A DNA stretch of 64,000 nucleotides from Pedobacter cryotolerans (GTDB lineage: Bacteria > Bacteroidota > Bacteroidia > Sphingobacteriales > Sphingobacteriaceae): positions 1 to 64,000 of the forward strand of contig NZ_SWBO01000005.1 of the NCBI RefSeq assembly GCF_005116475.1, written 5' to 3'. Below, piece by piece: positions 36,403 through 46,115 of the stretch. Position 1 is the first letter of the stretch. Each line of letters opens with the position of its first letter. The notes below the pieces were generated by a model. It saw only the letters and a program-made list of their open reading frames with translations. It had not been told where the DNA came from and searched no databases. The translations under genes were made by a program, and so were the position numbers.

Positions 36403-37428
36403 ATGAAAAAAAATCTATTGTTGTTAGCTTTTGTAGCTACACTTGTTTCGTGCACGAAAAATCAGAATGAAAATGCTTTTCCAGAAGAGAAACTATCAGC
36501 CGATATTGATTTGGTAGTTAAAGGAGCTACGCAAGAGGTTAAGCCTTTATACCCATCATCTGATGTTTATAATTTTTTAGGATATGGATACGATGTAACT
36601 GATAAATTTGTTGATGAGGTTTCAGTAAGAGCAAGTGTATTAAATGTTACTGCGTATGCAGCGACGGGTACAAATAGAATAAATATGCCTAGAAGTTCTG
36701 AATCATCTTGGAAAAATGTGATTGGTAAAGATGCAGCAAATCTTTCTGAAAGATTGTCTAATATGTTTGAAGCTACTAGAGGGTTTAAGGTATTCGGAAA
36801 TACCATTCAAAGTTCTTTTCCTACATCAAATTTTGCAAATTCAAACTATGTTTATGCATATTATTCTTATTATATGATCAGAAAAAGATTTGAATTTTAT
36901 TATGAATCGGCGTTAAATGATTTTATAACTAATGATTTTATGACAGATATTAGTAAGCTAGACGCTGAGCAATTAGTTAAAAAGTACGGAACACACGTTT
37001 TAAGAAATATAAGCGTTGGGGCAAAATTTGATGTTGTTTATCAAGCCAATGCTACAGAAGGAGATAAAGAAAACATTAGTATGGAAGGACAAAGATATGC
37101 CTTGAAAAATACTTTTGGACTGATGACTGGCTATTTAGATCCTGTTAACTTAAAAAACTTAAATGCAAACTCATCTGCCAAAATATACTATAGCTCTATT
37201 GGTGGTGATCTCAATAAACTGAAAACAGAAACTATAAATAATAGATTGGTATTAAATATTTCAAACTGGGTTTCAAGTACAACTGAAGAAAAGGCACGTT
37301 TTATGGGCATTGCATCAGATGGTTTAGTGCCACTTTATCACTTCATTAGTGATAATAATAAAAAAGCAGAAGTAAAGCAATACATTGAGCAATATATTGA
37401 TAGCAAAGAAGTTAAACTTACAAAGTAG
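36403..37428 (+). CDS. MACPF-domain lipoprotein (perforin-like)
   Basis: A 341-residue lipoprotein with lipobox LVSC at about 15-18. The membrane attack complex/perforin signature Y195-G-T-H198 lies in KKYGTHVLRNISVGAKFD. A long alpha/beta region fits the domain, with stretches before and after the signature that could unfold into membrane hairpins. Related MACPF proteins of gut Bacteroides (BSAP group) kill sister strains. The frame is open back to TTG 36337, but the signal peptide begins at MKKNLLLL, after a promoter box. No immunity gene is recognised beside it. Target unknown. Confidence 0.85.
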   Translation: MKKNLLLLAFVATLVSCTKNQNENAFPEEKLSADIDLVVKGATQEVKPLYPSSDVYNFLGYGYDVTDKFVDEVSVRASVLNVTAYAATGTNRINMPRSSESSWKNVIGKDAANLSERLSNMFEATRGFKVFGNTIQSSFPTSNFANSNYVYAYYSYYMIRKRFEFYYESALNDFITNDFMTDISKLDAEQLVKKYGTHVLRNISVGAKFDVVYQANATEGDKENISMEGQRYALKNTFGLMTGYLDPVNLKNLNANSSAKIYYSSIGGDLNKLKTETINNRLVLNISNWVSSTTEEKARFMGIASDGLVPLYHFISDNNKKAEVKQYIEQYIDSKEVKLTK

Positions 37429-37430
37429 GG

Positions 37431-37468
37431 AAATAATAAAGAGCAACTTTCATTGTTCTTTATTATTT
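37431..37468. terminator. Bidirectional terminator between MACPF gene and lpxR-like gene
   Basis: A 16-bp stem (aaataataaagagcaa with ttgttctttattattt, one G-U pair) around a 6-base loop ctttca. It is AT-rich with A and T runs at the ends and lies between two convergent stop codons. Confidence 0.75.
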
Positions 37469-37471
37469 CGT

Positions 37472-38434
37472 TTAGCTCCCAGATTTCCCAAACCTATAAA
37501 ACATACTAATCATCCCATACTTGTTTGCTTTTGCCGAACTTTTCACTTCTTTAGATTTAAATATCAATCCAAAATCTAAAGTAAAACGTGGCGTGCTGTA
37601 ATTAACACCAAGCTGCTGGGCAAAAACTAATGGTTTACGGCCAAATGTTATCGGACTATCGTTATTAAACATGCTGCCTTGTATGGTGGCATCATAAGCT
37701 ACAAAGTTTAATTGCGGTTTGGCATAAAAGAAAGTTTCTCTTTTAACTAGTTTTTCTGTTTTGGCATTGTTGCTAATTACGGAGTTGGTATAACCAGAAT
37801 TAAATAATTGATTAATTTTTCCTGCTCTAAATAATACTCCAGCACCAGCGCCACTAAAAGTTGTACCAACATTGGCGTATCCTTCAAAAGAGAAATCTAC
37901 ATCTTTTTTAGCAGAGCGATGTAAGAGCTGAGTATATTGCGTAGAAAGATTTACAGCAAATTCGTTGCTAATTTGATACTGCCAACCATCAATTTCATAA
38001 AAACCAACTAGGTCATGCAAAAGCTTTTGACCATCTTCTGCTAATGAATTTGGACCAACAGTACCTGCTTCTAGCCCTACTTTTAAAATTTTTTCGCTTT
38101 TGTAAAATAGATTAACGTTTCCGCCAGCATATAAATAACCTGCAAACGGACGATCCTGTTTAGCTGGATCAGGAACATTGCCAGATATGGCATTGAACAT
38201 TTTCTGTCCAGCAGTTATTTCATAGGTTAATTTTTCTAAATTCCCACCAAGTTTTTGCTGGTCGGTAGCATGGCGAAAATAAATGAACAATCCATTGGTG
38301 TAATAACGATCTTGACCATAAAATAGGTAAGCATCGTTATCACTTTTAAAACCAAATTCATTTTTATAAGACTGAGCAAATAAGCTCGAACTTAATAACA
38401 TAACAATTGCTAATAGCCCAATCTTTAATTTCAT
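37472..38434 (-). CDS. Lipid A deacylase, LpxR family
   Basis: A 320-residue outer-membrane barrel with a signal peptide (LLSSSLFAQ). The mature part begins NEFGFKSDNDAYLF and continues with DRYYTNGLFIYFRHA near 42-56, matching LpxR (DUF2219), which removes the 3' acyl chains of lipid A. It ends in an aromatic-rich strand (SMFYRFGKSGS). The gene begins 3 bp after the stop of lon, so both are on one message. Confidence 0.87.
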   Translation of the reverse strand: MKLKIGLLAIVMLLSSSLFAQSYKNEFGFKSDNDAYLFYGQDRYYTNGLFIYFRHATDQQKLGGNLEKLTYEITAGQKMFNAISGNVPDPAKQDRPFAGYLYAGGNVNLFYKSEKILKVGLEAGTVGPNSLAEDGQKLLHDLVGFYEIDGWQYQISNEFAVNLSTQYTQLLHRSAKKDVDFSFEGYANVGTTFSGAGAGVLFRAGKINQLFNSGYTNSVISNNAKTEKLVKRETFFYAKPQLNFVAYDATIQGSMFNNDSPITFGRKPLVFAQQLGVNYSTPRFTLDFGLIFKSKEVKSSAKANKYGMISMFYRFGKSGS

Positions 38435-38437
38435 TTA

Positions 38438-40912
38438 CTAATTTTTTATTTCTGGTTTAATTTTAACAGTTATATCTTGCGCATTTTTCACTTTATCTTT
38501 CATTAAAGCCAATTCAATTACTTCTTTCATCTCCGTCACATAGTGGAAGTTTAAATCCTTAATGTAATCTTCTTTGATTTCCAAAATATCTTTCCTGTTC
38601 GATTTGCAAAGAATGATTTCCTTAATATTTGCTCTTTTCGCAGCCAAAATCTTTTCTTTTATTCCGCCTACTGGCAAAACTTTTCCACGAAGTGTAATCT
38701 CACCCGTCATGGCTAAATTAGATTTTACTTTACGTTGCGTAAATGCAGATGTAAGTGCTGTTAACATGGTAATACCTGCAGATGGACCATCTTTTGGTGT
38801 GGCACCAGCCGGAACGTGAACATGAATATCAAATTGATCAAACAAGGCATTGTCTATACCAAATAAGCCCGAGTGTGCTCTTAAATAAGCCAAAGCAATA
38901 ATCGCAGATTCCTTCATTACGTCACCCAAATTTCCTGTTAAGGTTAATTTACCTTTGCCAGGGCTTAAGCTCGCTTCAATAAATAAAATATCACCACCAA
39001 CCGAAGTCCATGCTAAACCAGTAACAACTCCGGCTACCTCATTACCTTCGTAAGCGTCTTTATCGTAAATTGGCGCACCTAAAATACGTTCAACATCTGC
39101 TAAACTTAAAGTTGGCTCGTAAGGTTCTTCCATGGCAATTTTGGTAGCAATACCACGTACCAATGAGCCAATTTTCTTTTCTAGACCACGTACGCCACTT
39201 TCACGGGTATAGTCTTCAATTACTTTTTCAATTAGGCTTGTCTTTAAATTAATGGCTTTATGCTCTAAACCGTGTTGTTCTTTTTGTTTAGGTAAAAGAT
39301 ATTTTTTAGCAATTTCAATTTTTTCTTCAATAGTGTAACCATTTACCTCAATAATTTCCATCCTGTCTAAAAGTGCAGGTTGTATGCTGCTTAAAGAATT
39401 AGCAGTAGCGATGAATAAAACATTAGATAAATCGTAATCTGCCTCTACATAATGATCGTTAAAAGCGTTGTTTTGCTCTGGGTCTAAAACTTCTAGCAAA
39501 GCTGATGAAGGGTCTCCTCTATGATCAGAACCTACTTTATCAATCTCATCTAATACAAAAACTGGATTAGCAGCACCAGCTTTTTTAATAGATTGAATAA
39601 TTCTACCTGGCATGGCACCGATGTACGTTTTTCTGTGACCACGAATTTCTGCTTCATCTCTAACACCGCCTAAAGCAATACGAACATATTTACGGTTGAT
39701 GGCTTTAGCAATAGATTTTCCCAATGATGTTTTACCAACTCCCGGAGGACCAACTAAACATAAAATTGGCGCTTTCATGTCGCGTTTAAGTTTTAGTACG
39801 GCCAAATATTCGATGATACGTTGTTTAACTTTTTCTAAACCAAAATGGTCTTTATCTAAAATTTTCTGAGCACGTTTTAAATCGAAGTTATCTTTGGTAA
39901 AATCATTCCAAGGTAAATCTAACAATAGCTCTAAATAATTCATTTGTATAGAATAATCAGGCGCTTGAGGATTCATTCTACCTAATTTTTCTAATTCTTT
40001 TGCAAAATGATCGGCAACAGGTTTAGCCCATTTTTTCTTTTTAGAGCGCAATTGCAAAGCTTCGTACTCTAAATCTGACGAATTGCCTCCTAATTCTTCT
40101 TGTATGGTTTTTAATTGAGCATTTAAAAAATAATCACGTTGTTGCTTATCTAAATCGGTACGTACTTTAGATTGAATTTGATTTTTTAACTCTAACATCT
40201 GTAATTCAGTTGTTAGCAATTCCATCACCATTTCTGCACGTTTGCGTAAGTTGCCCATTTCAAGCATTTTTTGCTTGTCTGCTACATCAGCATTCATGTT
40301 AGATGAGATGAAGTTGATTAAAAACGAGGTGCTCTCAATGTTTTTTAATGCAATTCCTGCTTCGCTTGGTATGTTTGGCGAAAGCTGAATGATTTGAGAT
40401 GACATTTCTTTTATTGAAGCCACCAAAGCTTTAAACTCTTTATCAGCTTTATGTTTCGACTCGGCGAATTTAGCAATGATAACTTTTATGTATGGCTCTG
40501 ATTGTACTTCTTCTACCAACTGAAAACGTTGTTTGCCCTGTATAATTACAGTTGTATTTCCATCGGGCATTTGCAGCATTTTAATAATATGAGCTACTGT
40601 ACCAACGCTGTTTAATTCATCAAAAGTAGGATCTTCTACAGAAACATCACGTTGTGAAACCACACCAATTATTCGATCGCCTTTGTAAGCTTCCTTGATT
40701 AGTTTAATAGATTTATCACGGCCAACCGTAATTGGAATTACTACACCAGGAAATAAAACTGTATTCCTAAGTGGTAAAATAGAAAGGATTTCTGGTGTTT
40801 CTTCGCTGTTCATTTCATCTTCGTCTTGTTGAGACATTAACGGAAAGAACTCAGTATCTTCATTTATAATTGGTAGCGATTGACTAAAATCAAAGTGATC
40901 TTGTTTACTCAT
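38438..40912 (-). CDS. lon: ATP-dependent protease Lon
   Basis: An 824-residue AAA+ serine protease that degrades misfolded and regulatory proteins. The N-terminal substrate-binding domain covers about 40-240. The ATPase domain has Walker A GPPGVGKT at 388-395 and Walker B FVLDEIDKVG. The protease domain has S711 in DGPSAGITM and the partner Lys about 43 residues later in GGIKEKILAA. Length is normal for the family. Confidence 0.97.
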   Translation of the reverse strand: MSKQDHFDFSQSLPIINEDTEFFPLMSQQDEDEMNSEETPEILSILPLRNTVLFPGVVIPITVGRDKSIKLIKEAYKGDRIIGVVSQRDVSVEDPTFDELNSVGTVAHIIKMLQMPDGNTTVIIQGKQRFQLVEEVQSEPYIKVIIAKFAESKHKADKEFKALVASIKEMSSQIIQLSPNIPSEAGIALKNIESTSFLINFISSNMNADVADKQKMLEMGNLRKRAEMVMELLTTELQMLELKNQIQSKVRTDLDKQQRDYFLNAQLKTIQEELGGNSSDLEYEALQLRSKKKKWAKPVADHFAKELEKLGRMNPQAPDYSIQMNYLELLLDLPWNDFTKDNFDLKRAQKILDKDHFGLEKVKQRIIEYLAVLKLKRDMKAPILCLVGPPGVGKTSLGKSIAKAINRKYVRIALGGVRDEAEIRGHRKTYIGAMPGRIIQSIKKAGAANPVFVLDEIDKVGSDHRGDPSSALLEVLDPEQNNAFNDHYVEADYDLSNVLFIATANSLSSIQPALLDRMEIIEVNGYTIEEKIEIAKKYLLPKQKEQHGLEHKAINLKTSLIEKVIEDYTRESGVRGLEKKIGSLVRGIATKIAMEEPYEPTLSLADVERILGAPIYDKDAYEGNEVAGVVTGLAWTSVGGDILFIEASLSPGKGKLTLTGNLGDVMKESAIIALAYLRAHSGLFGIDNALFDQFDIHVHVPAGATPKDGPSAGITMLTALTSAFTQRKVKSNLAMTGEITLRGKVLPVGGIKEKILAAKRANIKEIILCKSNRKDILEIKEDYIKDLNFHYVTEMKEVIELALMKDKVKNAQDITVKIKPEIKN

Positions 40913-41200
40913 TAAGTAGGACTTTTAAAATATATAAACGACAATCTGACAGCATTGTCGATAAAAAGTGTTAAATCTGTATAAAGGCATGTAATTTCAA
41001 CTCTTGTGCCAAAGGCATAATTACAAAATTTGTCTGAAAAAAAGTCAGCATCTAAAATAAATATTACAAAATATCATATTTAACTTAAATTAACGTTTAT
41101 CATATAATTTGCAAATAGAATGATTTTGTATATTGGCAGCATGTTTGTTGTTGAATAGTGATTTTAAAATTTGTAATTTTAACTAAACCAGAAACGCTTA

Positions 41201-41824
41201 ATGAGTTATTTTAAAAAGGCATTATTCTTATTGTTATTTGTAAGTACATCTGTAACATCTTTTGGACAAGGTAATTTTGAAAAGATGGGTAGGCAAGCTT
41301 TTATGAAAAGCGACTATAAAAATGCTGTAATCCAATTAGAAAAGGTAGAGGGTGGGCAAACTAGTGCTAGTGTGCAAAAAATGTTAGGTTACTCTTATTT
41401 TCAATGTGGAGATTATGAGCAATCTATTGCATCATATAGTAAATTAATAAGTTTAAAACCAGCTGATTATTCTGCATATTATTATCGTGGAAAAGCGAGG
41501 TTAAATGTTGCCAATGCACCTAAAGAATCGCTCAACCAAATGAGAGAGAGTTTTTATACCTCTGCAATTAAAGATTTTACTAAGGCAATAGAAATTAGTG
41601 GAGAAGAGGATGCTCAAATCTTACAAAATAGGGGTATAGCGTACAAAGATTACGGAATATTTAAATCATATAAAGTTAAAAAGGCTGCTGAAAAAACTGC
41701 CTGTATTAGTGTTTTTAATAGCTCAATTGCCGATTTTCAAAAGATACTTACTATGCAACCTTTAAGGAAAGATATTGTTGGTTTAATAGACTATGTAAAG
41801 GCACAAATTGTAAGCTTAAAATAG
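41201..41824 (+). CDS. Secreted TPR protein
   Basis: A 207-residue protein with a signal peptide (LFVSTSVTSFGQ) and TPR repeats between about 25 and 190, with patterns such as MLGYSYFQCGDYEQSIASYS and AYYYRGKARLN. It is a likely periplasmic protein-binding module. The gene is alone, with a 288-bp gap upstream that shows no further gene. Partner unknown. Confidence 0.8.
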   Translation: MSYFKKALFLLLFVSTSVTSFGQGNFEKMGRQAFMKSDYKNAVIQLEKVEGGQTSASVQKMLGYSYFQCGDYEQSIASYSKLISLKPADYSAYYYRGKARLNVANAPKESLNQMRESFYTSAIKDFTKAIEISGEEDAQILQNRGIAYKDYGIFKSYKVKKAAEKTACISVFNSSIADFQKILTMQPLRKDIVGLIDYVKAQIVSLK

Positions 41825-41836
41825 TATACCAGAGCT

Positions 41837-41878
41837 AAAAAAAATGCCTCGATCAGTAATGGTCGAGGCATTTTTTTT
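41837..41878. terminator. Bidirectional terminator
   Basis: The arms gcctcgatc and ggtcgaggc pair with one G-U, with an A-run before and a T-run after. It lies between the convergent TPR and small lipoprotein genes and overlaps the end of the latter by two bases. Confidence 0.88.
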
Positions 41879-42401
41879 AGTTGAATTTACCTTGTATGAT
41901 GTACCGTTTGGTATCCATCAATTTTATTTTTTGAGTCTTATTGATCTCGAAATAGTTATTTGGTAAATAAACCAAACTGTCTGTAGATGAATAAAGTACA
42001 TTTTTATTCTCCAAGAAAATTTTAATTGTCTGAACTTTTTTATCTTTTAAAGATATCACTACTTTCTTAACAGGAATTTTTTCGCTTTGCGATAAGTAGG
42101 TTTCAGAAGTATCCGTTTTAGTTAATTGAAAAGAGCCTTTCCACGAAGCTTTGTTGATATCTGCATCAATAAATGAACTTAATTCTTGTTCCCAATTTGC
42201 AATGCGTAATTTTTTCTCTTCGGTTTTACCATCAACAAAAACCGTTTTAACAATAGTTGGATTTGTTTTTGATAATCTTGCTGCTTCAGTTTTAAAATAA
42301 TCGCTTACGCTAAAATAGCTTTGAGTTGTAGCTTTCTCCTCATTTTTTGCACCACATGATGCAAGTATTGTAATTAAACAAAACAGAACTGGTTTTCTCA
42401 T
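41877..42401 (-). CDS. Hypothetical lipoprotein coupled to gpmI
   Basis: A 174-residue protein with lipobox LASC at about 13-16. The mature part is mixed alpha/beta with no family I recognise. The start at ATG 42401 overlaps the gpmI stop in an ATGA arrangement, a sign of coupled translation; the longer frame starts at an unsupported TTG three codons upstream. It is conserved in layout with its neighbour but has no link to glycolysis that I can see. Confidence 0.75.
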   Translation of the reverse strand: MRKPVLFCLITILASCGAKNEEKATTQSYFSVSDYFKTEAARLSKTNPTIVKTVFVDGKTEEKKLRIANWEQELSSFIDADINKASWKGSFQLTKTDTSETYLSQSEKIPVKKVVISLKDKKVQTIKIFLENKNVLYSSTDSLVYLPNNYFEINKTQKIKLMDTKRYIIQGKFN

Positions 42402-43918
42402 ACCAAACAATTTCCTGTCATAATTTCTGGAATTTCTAATCCCATAATTTTTAAAATTGTCGGGGCAATATCTCCTAACTTTCCATCGGCTATGCTTTTG
42501 TAATTTTTATCTATTAATATACAAGGCACTAGGTTTGTGGTATGTGCAGTATTTACAGATCCGTCGTTATTTAGCATAAACTCAGAGTTGCCATGATCTG
42601 CCAATATGATAAAAGAATATCCGTTTTTTAATCCAGTACTGATAACTTTTTCTGCACAAGCATCGGCAGTTTCTACAGCTTTTACAACTGCATCAAAAAC
42701 TCCCGTGTGGCCAACCATGTCTGGATTTGCGAAGTTTAAACACACAAAATCAGGCCAGCCTGCAACTAATTCTTCATTTATAGCCTCAGTAATGCCTGCG
42801 GCACTCATTTCTGGTTGCAAATCATAAGTAGCTACTTTTGGCGAAGGAACTAAAAGTCTTTTCTCATTTTCAAATTCTTTCTCTCTTCCGCCAGAAAAGA
42901 AAAAAGTAACATGAGGATATTTCTCAGTTTCTGCAATGCGGATTTGGTTTTTATGGTTGCGTTCTAAAACCTCACCTAAAGTATTTGATAAATCGTCTTT
43001 AGTAAATACTACATGAACATTGTTAAAACTTTCATCGTAAGTTGTCATGGTAACATAGTAAAGTGGGAGCTTTTTAATACCGAAATCCAAATAATCATGC
43101 TGGCATAAAGCCGATGTAATTTCTCTACCTCTATCTGTTCTGTAGTTGAAACAGATCACAACATCATCTGGTTGTATAGTAGCAGTTGGTTCGCCAATTT
43201 CATTTACCACCACCAAAGGTTTTAAAAATTCATCTGTTATACCTTCATTATAAGATTGTTGTATCGCTTTATCAATGTCATGTACTTTTTCTCCAGTGCC
43301 ATTAACCATTAAATCATACGCTAGCTTTACTCTTTCCCATCTGTTATCTCTATCCATTGCGTAATAGCGTCCAATTACACTTGCAATTTTGCCAGCAGAA
43401 GTTTTTAAATGCGCACTTAAGTTTTGAATGTATCCTAAGCCAGAATTAGGGTCGGTATCTCTTCCATCTAAAAATGCGTGGATGAAAACATCTTTTAAAC
43501 CTTGTTCATTAGCCGCATCACATAAAGCTTTCAAATGTTCAATATGAGCGTGTACGCCTCCATCAGATACTAAGCCGATAAAATGAACGGCTTTGTTGTG
43601 CAATTTTGCATAGTTAAAAGCATTTACAAGCGTTTCATTGCTATGTAAAGTTCTATCTGTAATGGCTTTATTAATTCTACCAAGTTCTTGGTAAACCACT
43701 CTTCCAGCACCTAAATTCATGTGGCCAACTTCAGAGTTACCCATTTGTCCGGCAGGTAAACCAACCGCTTCTCCAGATGCTTCTAATTTAGAGTTAGGAT
43801 AATTTTTAAGCATCGAATCAAAAAAGGGAGTATTTGCGGCAAAAGCGGCATCAGATTTATCTTTTTTTCCGTAACCCCAGCCATCAAGAATGAGTAGTAC
43901 AAGTTTTTTAGCTTCCAT
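42398..43918 (-). CDS. gpmI: 2,3-bisphosphoglycerate-independent phosphoglycerate mutase
   Basis: Interconverts 3- and 2-phosphoglycerate in glycolysis, with two Mn ions. The 506-residue protein belongs to the alkaline phosphatase superfamily, with the phospho-Ser S62 in GQMGNSEVGHMNLG and the metal site LADHGNSEF near the C-terminus. Length matches the family. It is translationally coupled to the small lipoprotein gene downstream. Confidence 0.97.
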   Translation of the reverse strand: MEAKKLVLLILDGWGYGKKDKSDAAFAANTPFFDSMLKNYPNSKLEASGEAVGLPAGQMGNSEVGHMNLGAGRVVYQELGRINKAITDRTLHSNETLVNAFNYAKLHNKAVHFIGLVSDGGVHAHIEHLKALCDAANEQGLKDVFIHAFLDGRDTDPNSGLGYIQNLSAHLKTSAGKIASVIGRYYAMDRDNRWERVKLAYDLMVNGTGEKVHDIDKAIQQSYNEGITDEFLKPLVVVNEIGEPTATIQPDDVVICFNYRTDRGREITSALCQHDYLDFGIKKLPLYYVTMTTYDESFNNVHVVFTKDDLSNTLGEVLERNHKNQIRIAETEKYPHVTFFFSGGREKEFENEKRLLVPSPKVATYDLQPEMSAAGITEAINEELVAGWPDFVCLNFANPDMVGHTGVFDAVVKAVETADACAEKVISTGLKNGYSFIILADHGNSEFMLNNDGSVNTAHTTNLVPCILIDKNYKSIADGKLGDIAPTILKIMGLEIPEIMTGNCLV

Positions 43919-44048
43919 TAAAATGATATAGAATGATGAAATATTTAAAACAAATATAAGCCAATTAGAGTTTTAATGGAAGGTTTTTATACTTAATGAT
44001 TTATAAATGGCATAATTTTAGCTTGAAAAGGTTGTTTTATAAACACAC

Positions 44049-44453
44049 ATGATGAAACCTTTACTTGCTTTATTGTTTTTACTATGGCACATTCCATCAA
44101 ATAACGCCATTCAGGCAGATATTATTGATGAATTAGCCGTGGAGTTTAGAGCAGGAAATGCTAAGGAAATTGGAAAACATTTCGCATCATCTGTAGAGTT
44201 AATTGTAATTGACCAAGAAGATGTATACAGTAAAGCACAGTCTGAGCAAATTTTAAAAGATTTTTTTATAAAAAATTCCCCTTTAAAATCTACAATCATT
44301 CATCGCATTAGCAGTAACCCAAATTACCGTTATGGCATACTCTCCTTAAATACCAAAACTGGAAAATTTAGGGTAACAGTTACCTTAAAATTAATAAAAG
44401 CTACTAATGCTTTCTTAATCAACGAATTAAGGATAGAGCAAGATAGAGAATAG
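44049..44453 (+). CDS. DUF4783 protein
   Basis: A 134-residue protein with an N-terminal hydrophobic segment that may be a signal peptide (LALLFLLWHIPSNNA). The mature part resembles the NTF2/SnoaL-like fold of the DUF4783 family (FRAGNAKEIGKHFASSVELI). It comes 44 bp before nadC on the same strand, but nadC has its own promoter box. Function unknown. Confidence 0.82.
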   Translation: MMKPLLALLFLLWHIPSNNAIQADIIDELAVEFRAGNAKEIGKHFASSVELIVIDQEDVYSKAQSEQILKDFFIKNSPLKSTIIHRISSNPNYRYGILSLNTKTGKFRVTVTLKLIKATNAFLINELRIEQDRE

Positions 44454-44473
44454 TAATTTAGGTCATAAATTGT

Positions 44474-44481
44474 TATTTTTG
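44474..44481 (+). promoter_or_regulatory. -7 promoter box for nadC
   Basis: tatttttg matches TAnnTTTG, 16 bp before the TTG start codon of nadC. In this case the TTG lies outside the box and is a real start. Confidence 0.55.
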
Positions 44482-44497
44482 ATTAAAAATTACTGTT

Positions 44498-45340
44498 TTG
44501 GATAAAAAATTAGTCGATCTATTTATTAAAAATGCCATTGCCGAAGATGTTGGTGATGGAGACCACACCTCATTAGCTACCATTTCTAAAAACACACAAG
44601 GCAAAGCAAGGCTGATTGTAAAAGAAGATGGTGTTTTAGCTGGAGTTGAATTAGCATTAGAGATTTTTGATCAAATTGATGCTAATTTAAAAGTAAATGT
44701 GAACATGGCTGATGGAGCGAAAATAAACTACGGAGATATCGCATTTACTGTTGAGGGAAGTACACATTCGATTTTATTAGCAGAGCGTTTGGTTTTAAAT
44801 TGTATGCAACGCATGAGTGGCATCGCTACCAAAACAAATCGAATTGTTGAGTTACTAAAACCATATCAAACAAAAGTTTTAGATACACGTAAGACAACAC
44901 CAGGCTTAAGATATTTAGAAAAGTGGGCGGTAAAAATTGGTGGAGGAGTAAATCATAGAATTGGTTTGTATGATATGATTTTAATTAAGGATAATCATGT
45001 TGATTATGCTGGTGGAATATCGAATGCCATTAAAGCCGCAAATAACTATCTAAAAGAAACAGGAAAAAATTTAGCTATAGAAATTGAAGTTAGAAACTTA
45101 AAAGAATTAAATGAGGTTTTGACTGAAGGAAATATTGACCGAATTATGCTAGATAATTTTGATTTACCCTTACTGAAAGAAGCGGTTGATTTAATAAAAG
45201 GAAAGTTTGTTACTGAGGCTTCTGGTGGCATCGTAGAAGAAAATGTAACCGATTACGCCAAGTGCGGAGTTGATTACATATCAATGGGTGCTTTAACACA
45301 TTCTGTAAAAAGTTTAGATTTAAGTTTAAAAGCTTTCTAA
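44498..45340 (+). CDS. nadC: Nicotinate-nucleotide pyrophosphorylase (carboxylating)
   Basis: Makes nicotinate mononucleotide from quinolinate and PRPP in NAD synthesis. The 280-residue protein has the family start (FIKNAIAEDVGDGDHTSLAT), the DTRKTTPGLR motif near 129-138 and a C-terminal EASGGI motif. It uses a TTG start: no ATG lies near, and the family similarity begins within a few residues of this codon. Confidence 0.95.
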   Translation: MDKKLVDLFIKNAIAEDVGDGDHTSLATISKNTQGKARLIVKEDGVLAGVELALEIFDQIDANLKVNVNMADGAKINYGDIAFTVEGSTHSILLAERLVLNCMQRMSGIATKTNRIVELLKPYQTKVLDTRKTTPGLRYLEKWAVKIGGGVNHRIGLYDMILIKDNHVDYAGGISNAIKAANNYLKETGKNLAIEIEVRNLKELNEVLTEGNIDRIMLDNFDLPLLKEAVDLIKGKFVTEASGGIVEENVTDYAKCGVDYISMGALTHSVKSLDLSLKAF

Positions 45341-45393
45341 TGCCTGAAAATTCTGCCTTCTTTCAATTAATTTTTTTAGTATAATTGTAGGTC

Positions 45394-46041
45394 ATGATAT
45401 CGATCTACTCTATTTCGGCTTTAATTGCTGCCTATCTTTTTGGTTCTATACCAACTGCTGTTTGGTTGGGGCAAGCTTTTTACGGTGTTGATGTAAGAGA
45501 ATACGGTAGCGGAAACGCTGGTGCAACAAATACTTTTAGGGTATTAGGTAAAAAACCTGGTATTGCAGTAATGCTTATTGATATTTTTAAAGGTTATACC
45601 GCTTGTAATTTAGCCTACTTTATAGGTCTTTCTGTTACTGGTCCACAAAATTCTACTCAGTTTGTAAATTACCAATTAGCTTTAGGTGTTATTGCAGTAA
45701 TGGGGCATTTGTTTCCAATTTTTGCTGGTTTTAGAGGCGGTAAAGGAGTAGCCACACTTTTTGGAATGATTTTAGCAGTTAACTATCAAGCAGCTATAAT
45801 TTGTGTTCTGGTTTTTGTGGTAGTTTTATTAAGCACTAAATATGTATCGCTAAGCTCTATATGTGCTGGTTTTGCATTTCCAATAGGAACAGTATTTGTA
45901 CTTCAAACATCTGTTAAATCAGAGGTTTTGTATGGAATATGTGTTTGTTTATTGATTTTGGTTACGCACCAAAAAAATTTAGAGCGACTACTCAAAGGCA
46001 AAGAATCTAAAGTTTACCTGTTTAAGAAAAAACAAAACTAA
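45394..46041 (+). CDS. plsY: Glycerol-3-phosphate acyltransferase PlsY
   Basis: An inner-membrane enzyme that moves an acyl group from acyl phosphate to glycerol-3-phosphate, the first step of phospholipid synthesis. The 215-residue protein has about five to seven membrane helices and the three PlsY motifs: GSIPTAVWLG near 17-26, YGSGNAGATNTFRVLG near 37-52 and GHLFPIFAGFRGGKGVAT near 108-125. The gene follows nadC by 53 bp. Confidence 0.96.
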   Translation: MISIYSISALIAAYLFGSIPTAVWLGQAFYGVDVREYGSGNAGATNTFRVLGKKPGIAVMLIDIFKGYTACNLAYFIGLSVTGPQNSTQFVNYQLALGVIAVMGHLFPIFAGFRGGKGVATLFGMILAVNYQAAIICVLVFVVVLLSTKYVSLSSICAGFAFPIGTVFVLQTSVKSEVLYGICVCLLILVTHQKNLERLLKGKESKVYLFKKKQN

Positions 46042-46115
46042 AAAATCTAAATCTGCAAACTATCTATCATGATGTTTGTTATGAATTTGATTAACGAGGT
46101 AAAAACAAAAATCTA

